Origin: Ephydatia muelleri
Taxonomy: Eukaryota; Porifera; Demospongiae; Spongillida; Spongillidae
DNA length: 64,000 bases
Assembly (NCBI GenBank): GCA_013339895.1
Contig: JABACO010000004.1
Location: 7,723,735 to 7,787,734, forward strand
Direction: 5' to 3'
The notes below the pieces were generated by a model. It made no database searches. It was given only the letters and a program-made list of their open reading frames with translations, and was not told the origin of the DNA. Shown in pieces: positions 59,270 to 64,000 of the stretch; position 1 is the first letter of the stretch; every line of letters begins with the position of its first letter. A program made the position numbers and the translations under genes.

Positions 59270-59547
59270 TCGGTAACAACTTCACATCTTGTGAGTCCAA
59301 TACTTTATTTTTTCTTAATTTCTTTCAATACTTTGAAAATAAACTGTGGGTGACATTGTAAAAGGCTGATTTCTTTAGTTTGAGTTTGGGCACCTAGTCT
59401 GAGTTCCAGTACATTTAAGTCTGTCAATGGAAATAATGAATAATTCATGCAAATTGAAGATACACACATGCAACATGTACATACCCCCACATACAGATAA
59501 AAAATTTAAATACATTTATACATACTGTTAACACACACACACACACA

Positions 59548-59586
<39 letters not shown>

Positions 59587-59885
59587 CACAAACTCTGCCT
59601 GGGCATTGCTTTGTTTTTTTAGTTCCAGGTTCTTTTTCATCCCCTCTGCCTGGTGGGCAATCATACATTCCATACATATATCCTTTTTCTTACCGACTTA
59701 ATGTCAATCCAAATCGCTGCATCCATCCACATTTTCTTTGTCTTAATTGTTCATGAACTTGCAAGTCTCCCTGCATCATTCCTTACTTTATGCTGATAAG
59801 TGCTCTACCAGCTTACACCTAATCAACTCCAGACTTTGCCAATGTTGCGTCTAAATGATTACAACATGAAATGGAAGAAGAAACT
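59270..59885. other. Spacer with (CA)n
   Basis: A CA microsatellite at 59531-59584. Otherwise nothing recognised. Confidence 0.6.
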
Positions 59886-59889
59886 TATT

Positions 59890-60310
59890 GGTTTTCAAGG
59901 TTACTAAGTGGTCGAGGTAAAGTTTGTCTCACATGAGAAATATGGAATGAGTGTGTATAATTATGCCCCTAAACTTTACAAGGTGGAGAAAGTCAGTGAT
60001 GTTTGGTCAGCACTCATCATGGAATATATTGATGGCAGCACCCATTTTCATGTCATGCAGAATAGTATGGATCAGAGTTTAAAGGGAAGGGCAATTTAGA
60101 GATCCTGCAATAAGCCAAGCATGTTCATGGTGATAAATAACATCATTGTTTCTCCAACTGGCAAGCTATTTGTGGTTGGTCAGGAGATGCAGATTCAGAC
60201 TTCTTCCTTATATTATTGAAGGAATACATTGGCACACAAGTATTAAGCTTGGAGGTTGCAGAACATGATGAACATCTTGTTGAAGAACTATGTAAGTTAT
60301 TAACCATTGC
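59890..60310 (+). pseudogene. Kinase-like protein pseudogene
   Basis: Plus-strand pieces: VEVKFVSHEKYGMSVYNYAPKLYKVEKV and IMEYIDGSTHF (59905-60045), then in shifting frames AKHVHGD (about 60112), SNWQAICGW-type beta strands, WSGDADSDFF (about 60180) and AEHDEHLVEEL (about 60258). The HGD catalytic-loop motif and the following order resemble RIO/Bud32-like kinase folds that are repeated in some animal and fungal genomes. Several stops and frame shifts make it non-functional. The family is inferred. Confidence 0.45.
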
Positions 60311-61766
60311 TCACATTTATTACTTTAACTCGCAGCTCACTGCGAGCTGGGATATTTGGGATGGTGCATTCACAACACACAAATATGATGCCAGCAATGT
60401 GTAATCCAAATGTCACGAAAGTTTTGTGACAGTACATGTAGTGGTCATAGATTACTGCAAGGGTTACAGGCAAACTTAATAACCTGCACACTACAATTCA
60501 AATAAAATGCATTTTTCCACAAGGTTGTAGATGACAGGGCTGCAAATCAGGCTATGCATAGGAGGTGCATATGGTTATGTTTAAAAATACTATGCATGAG
60601 GGAATATTGGTAATTTGAGACTGTGGCAATTTCCTCTACCTTGACATTCTGCTATTCAGTACAATATCCCTGGAGTGGTGAAATTAACCAGCCGCAGGCT
60701 TGATTATGAATGGGGCTCTAGTGGGAGTGCATCAAGGTTAGAAATGCAGCAGTCCTACTTAAATTGGCTGCATACCAGTGATCAAACCATCATGGCTACA
60801 AGTAATCAAAACATTCTCTAGGAGAAAGTTGGTGGTATGTAGAATTTGAAGGCAATAGTGAAGGGTCTGTAATAATGTACAAATAACATAATGTCCTACA
60901 ACAATTTTTTCAGTACTGCAGCTCTCTTTGACTGTGAGACTGGATGATAGTATTTTGCTAGCTGATGAAAGGTGTCTACAGCCTCCATCAATCAGAACTG
61001 TGATATTAATTCAGTCCCTCTCAATACAATATACTTCAGTTTCCTCGTGGTTTCCTTCTTCAATATCTGCGGGTGTTCCTGACTTAGTATTTTAACACAC
61101 AAGCACACACATACAAAGACTATACCAAAGGTAGGTATCATCCATGGGGTCCAAACAAGCAACAATGATACCAAATATGATACATCATTAATCATTGGAT
61201 GCATATTCAGAAGTTCAGATTTTTCTTACAACCATTGAGTCTTCCTTATAAATATCCATATACAATAGTCTTGATTCTGTGTGTTGTTGAGTGATAACTA
61301 GTACTAATTAGATTGAGACCAAGATCAATAAAGTCATTATCAAAACCAACTCAATTTCACATAACTGAAAAGCCACACCTCATACATTACACACTATTGC
61401 CTTATAAGGGGATACCATTTTATGTGCTTTACATTTCACACTAAGTTGACCAAGTGTATGTGCAACAAACAAAGCTGCATATTTTAGCAGCATAGGTACA
61501 AAGTTATCGAGTTTGTAATATTAATGAAGTCGGTCGGGGGACCTGCACTACAGTTAATACGCACTTGGCGGGACTGCACAGCCGCTACCAGAGAATGATC
61601 GGTGTTCCGGACGTCTTCGGGATCATTACATGCCGACAAGCTCTAATATGATTGGACATATCTATATCACTGAACTTGTATATAAACAGAAATTGTATGT
61701 ATGGTATTCAAGTTGTTGTTACGAGTTAAGAGATATTACAAGTTCATTATCCGATTCATTACTATT
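60311..61766. other. Unrecognised spacer
   Basis: A plus-strand open frame near 60655-60822 (PGVVKLTSRRLDYEWGSSGS) is not recognised. No repeat or RNA gene identified. Confidence 0.4.
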
Positions 61767-62808
61767 CTATAAGAGTTTTCCCAGACAGCTCCTTCCACTG
61801 CACTCTGGATATGGGAATGTGTTGGGGATAATATTTACTTGAGTAGTAAATTCATACACAGAATCTTGTGGTCCTGGAAACGTGGCCTGTGAAGAGAATT
61901 TTAATAGGTGCACTAAATAGTATTAATTGTCCTTACCTGTAGGAAGAAAGCTCGCCATCCTTTTACAGGGTTGTCAACTTTAGCAACGTATTGGCCAGAT
62001 GGCTATGATAAAATAACGGAGTGTGGTCATCAAGTATCAAAGTAAGTACAATAGTACACTTATTATAGTGTACTATATCTCTTTTGCAAGGAAATTACTG
62101 ATCCAGAAGTCATCAAAGTTTTTTTTTCATAATAATAGATAAATGAATTAGGGACATGTGAGAGAATTATGAATCCTCTGATACTTTAGTCCAACTAATT
62201 GTACGATTTACTGTTCATAACAGTTTTAATGATGGCATAGTAAATGCCATAATCTATGATGAAGATTCTACACACCTGTTATTGTTATTACTTGTACCTC
62301 AGTGGGAATGCATTTATTTCTATGATTTTGATTTTAGTGTTACCTCTGGAACAACAGGGTAGCTGAACCAAAACACTGGTTGAGCTGTAGGCTTGTTAGG
62401 ATCAGGAATTCCACAGAACAGACGGAAGTCTCTCCTATAAGAGTATTCCATTGTAACAATCATAGCTGAATATGCGCCAAAGTATCCTACCGCTCTGATG
62501 AAAGCGTTGTTGCCACATAAAGATATACCGTTGATGGTTTTCTATCAGTGTCAAGAGTAATATAACCACCATCTGACGTCTAGCAAGATAAATACAAATT
62601 AATGGTTTACTGATTGCCAATTAGTAGTACTCACCTGGTTCAGACTCCACTTCATTACAGGCCTTGAAGCACCCTACAATGCACAGTCATCATGCTACAC
62701 TGAATAATGAAGCTGCTTACGAGGAGTATAGATAAATAGAAGGCTCTGGCATCCAATATCACACTCATCACATGTCCAGTACACGAGTGCTCAGCATTTG
62801 GAAGAGTC
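61767..62808 (-). CDS. AprA / PhoPQ-activated-protein-like, 3' part (6 exons)
   Basis: Members of this family include the secreted autocrine proliferation repressor AprA of Dictyostelium and bacterial PhoPQ-regulated proteins; the animal role is unknown. Minus-strand exons, 5' to 3': 62721-62808 (TLPNAEHSCTGHVMS), 62635-62673, 62491-62579 (GYITLDTDRKPSTVYLYVATT), 62344-62434 (RDFRLFCGIPDPNKP), 61937-62002 (SGQYVAKVDNPVKGWRAFF) and 61767-61886 (FPGPQDSVYEFTTQVNIIP), with stop TAG at 61767-61769. Every junction is GT-AG and phases agree. The intron at 62435-62490 is only 56 nt. The N-terminal alpha/beta-hydrolase-like part was not found up to 64000 and is probably beyond the window. Identification is from memory of family motifs. 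Confidence 0.75.
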
Positions 62809-64000
62809 CTATAAATATAGTGTAACAGTATTCAAATGATCAAGGATTAAGTGAAGTTAATAGCAGCTAGTCTACCAGAAGGCAGAACAATCGCAATGAT
62901 TACATCTGGCTGCGTTGACAAAGGAGAGCTGCTAATAGAGTGCTCGCATATGAAAGCAAATGAAAGCAAAGGGTTTTAATTAATATCATGCAGGATTAAT
63001 ATTAATTATGCATTACAGTACTGCTGATTGAATTGTTGTAAGTGGTTATGTAATCCTTATACATCAGCCCAAGATTAAGGCTAGAAATAATGATTTATAA
63101 GAGGCACATGATATGACTATGCAGTGAAACAGGGCTAATTGATTCAATAGTGAGTTATTAATATAACATCATGATTCATGTGACAGGTTGAATATTTTAT
63201 CAGATAACTAACTTTAATAAACATGTCTAACCAGTTCACAATGAATGAAACTAAGAGCCAACATTAGGCATTATTAAAAGTCAAAGTTCATTAAAAGTGT
63301 AGCTTTTTGTGTTTTAAAGTTTGATTTGTTGTTTTGAATATTTGTAAATAAACAGGCTAATCAATTTTTCTATCATTGAGGTTAATAAATCCCCTGATTA
63401 GATGAAAGTTATCGTACACTTTTATATAACTGGTTTTAACTTTAGGTAATCAAATTTTAATAACAATTCGTATTTGCCTAACTTATTGCATATCCATAAA
63501 TTCATTTAGATTGATAATCCTGTTATTAAAAATGTTTACAACCTAAATTACATATTTTTTCACAGTTAACATTATTCTCATAGTCACCAAAACTACAAAA
63601 TAAAACTATTGTGAATAGTTAAAAGAACAAAACATTGCCCAAATAAAATATTAAGGTGGTTCAAATACTAAGTTCAACATTGGCTGCAAATATTGCTAGT
63701 CTGTCAGTCATTTTGACCCTCAGGATGGCCTTCTAGTTCCTCAGGTGCCTTTACTCTCCCAGCTTCCATCACAATGCGCATCAATTATACAATACGCAAA
63801 AGGTTGGGCCTTATTTATATTATTAATTCAAGGTTCAGTGCAAAATATTCTATGTGAAAATATCAGTTTAATTACATGAATTTCCAAAGTTACCAATATT
63901 GTTGCAGCAAAAAGGGACCTAAGTAGATTTCAATTTTTATGATATTCAAAGAAGTTGGAAAATGTCCTCTATACAGCGATTCATGCGCAGTGAGAATCAG
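62809..64000. other. AT-rich end of window
   Basis: Probably an intron of the AprA-like gene, since no further exon in its phase was found. No repeat or gene recognised. Confidence 0.4.

Overview
This is animal genomic DNA, most likely from a demosponge. Genes are split by GT-AG introns, many of them short (56-120 nt). The sequence is AT-rich with frequent ACATGTA-type words. One 1469-residue protein has the beta-helix plus multi-pass membrane architecture that I associate with expanded sponge and cnidarian families. Host genes sit in a matrix of transposon fossils and local duplications. The organism call is inference; the gene calls rest on splice-consistent translations read by eye.

Layout. 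1-13.2 kb is a nest of mobile elements: the 5' half of a Ty3/gypsy-type element cut by the window edge, a hAT transposon whose right end holds two giant palindromes, a pogo/Tigger fragment interrupted by a TIR element carrying a Ulp1-like protease gene, and LTR and LINE scraps. 13.47-24.84 kb (+) is the catalytic half of telomerase reverse transcriptase (TERT): 17 exons, in frame from motif A to the stop codon. The N-terminal half was not found. A short, young LTR element (25.02-26.82 kb) lies 177 bp after the TERT stop.

27.3-31.6 kb and 37.66-45.7 kb are duplicated and rearranged copies of sequence from the TERT 3' end and from IQUB (IQ and ubiquitin-like domain protein). Between them, on the minus strand, lies the intact single-exon beta-helix/multi-TM receptor-like gene (33.03-37.44 kb). 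The apparently functional IQUB is at 47.42-51.69 kb (+), with 15 exons whose phases agree throughout except for one surplus G in exon 2.

52.4-54.7 kb holds three same-strand LINE 3'-end fragments. 54.85-55.86 kb (-) is a seven-transmembrane GPCR-like gene. 56-61.7 kb is largely non-coding, with extreme poly-G/poly-C tracts, a DDE transposase fossil and a kinase-like pseudogene. 61.77-62.81 kb (-) is the 3' end of an AprA/PhoPQ-activated-protein-like gene that continues toward or past the right edge.

The genes do not form one pathway. TERT acts at telomeres, IQUB in ciliary axonemes, and the two membrane proteins at the cell surface. What links them is structure: TERT and IQUB pieces have been duplicated together several times around the beta-helix gene.
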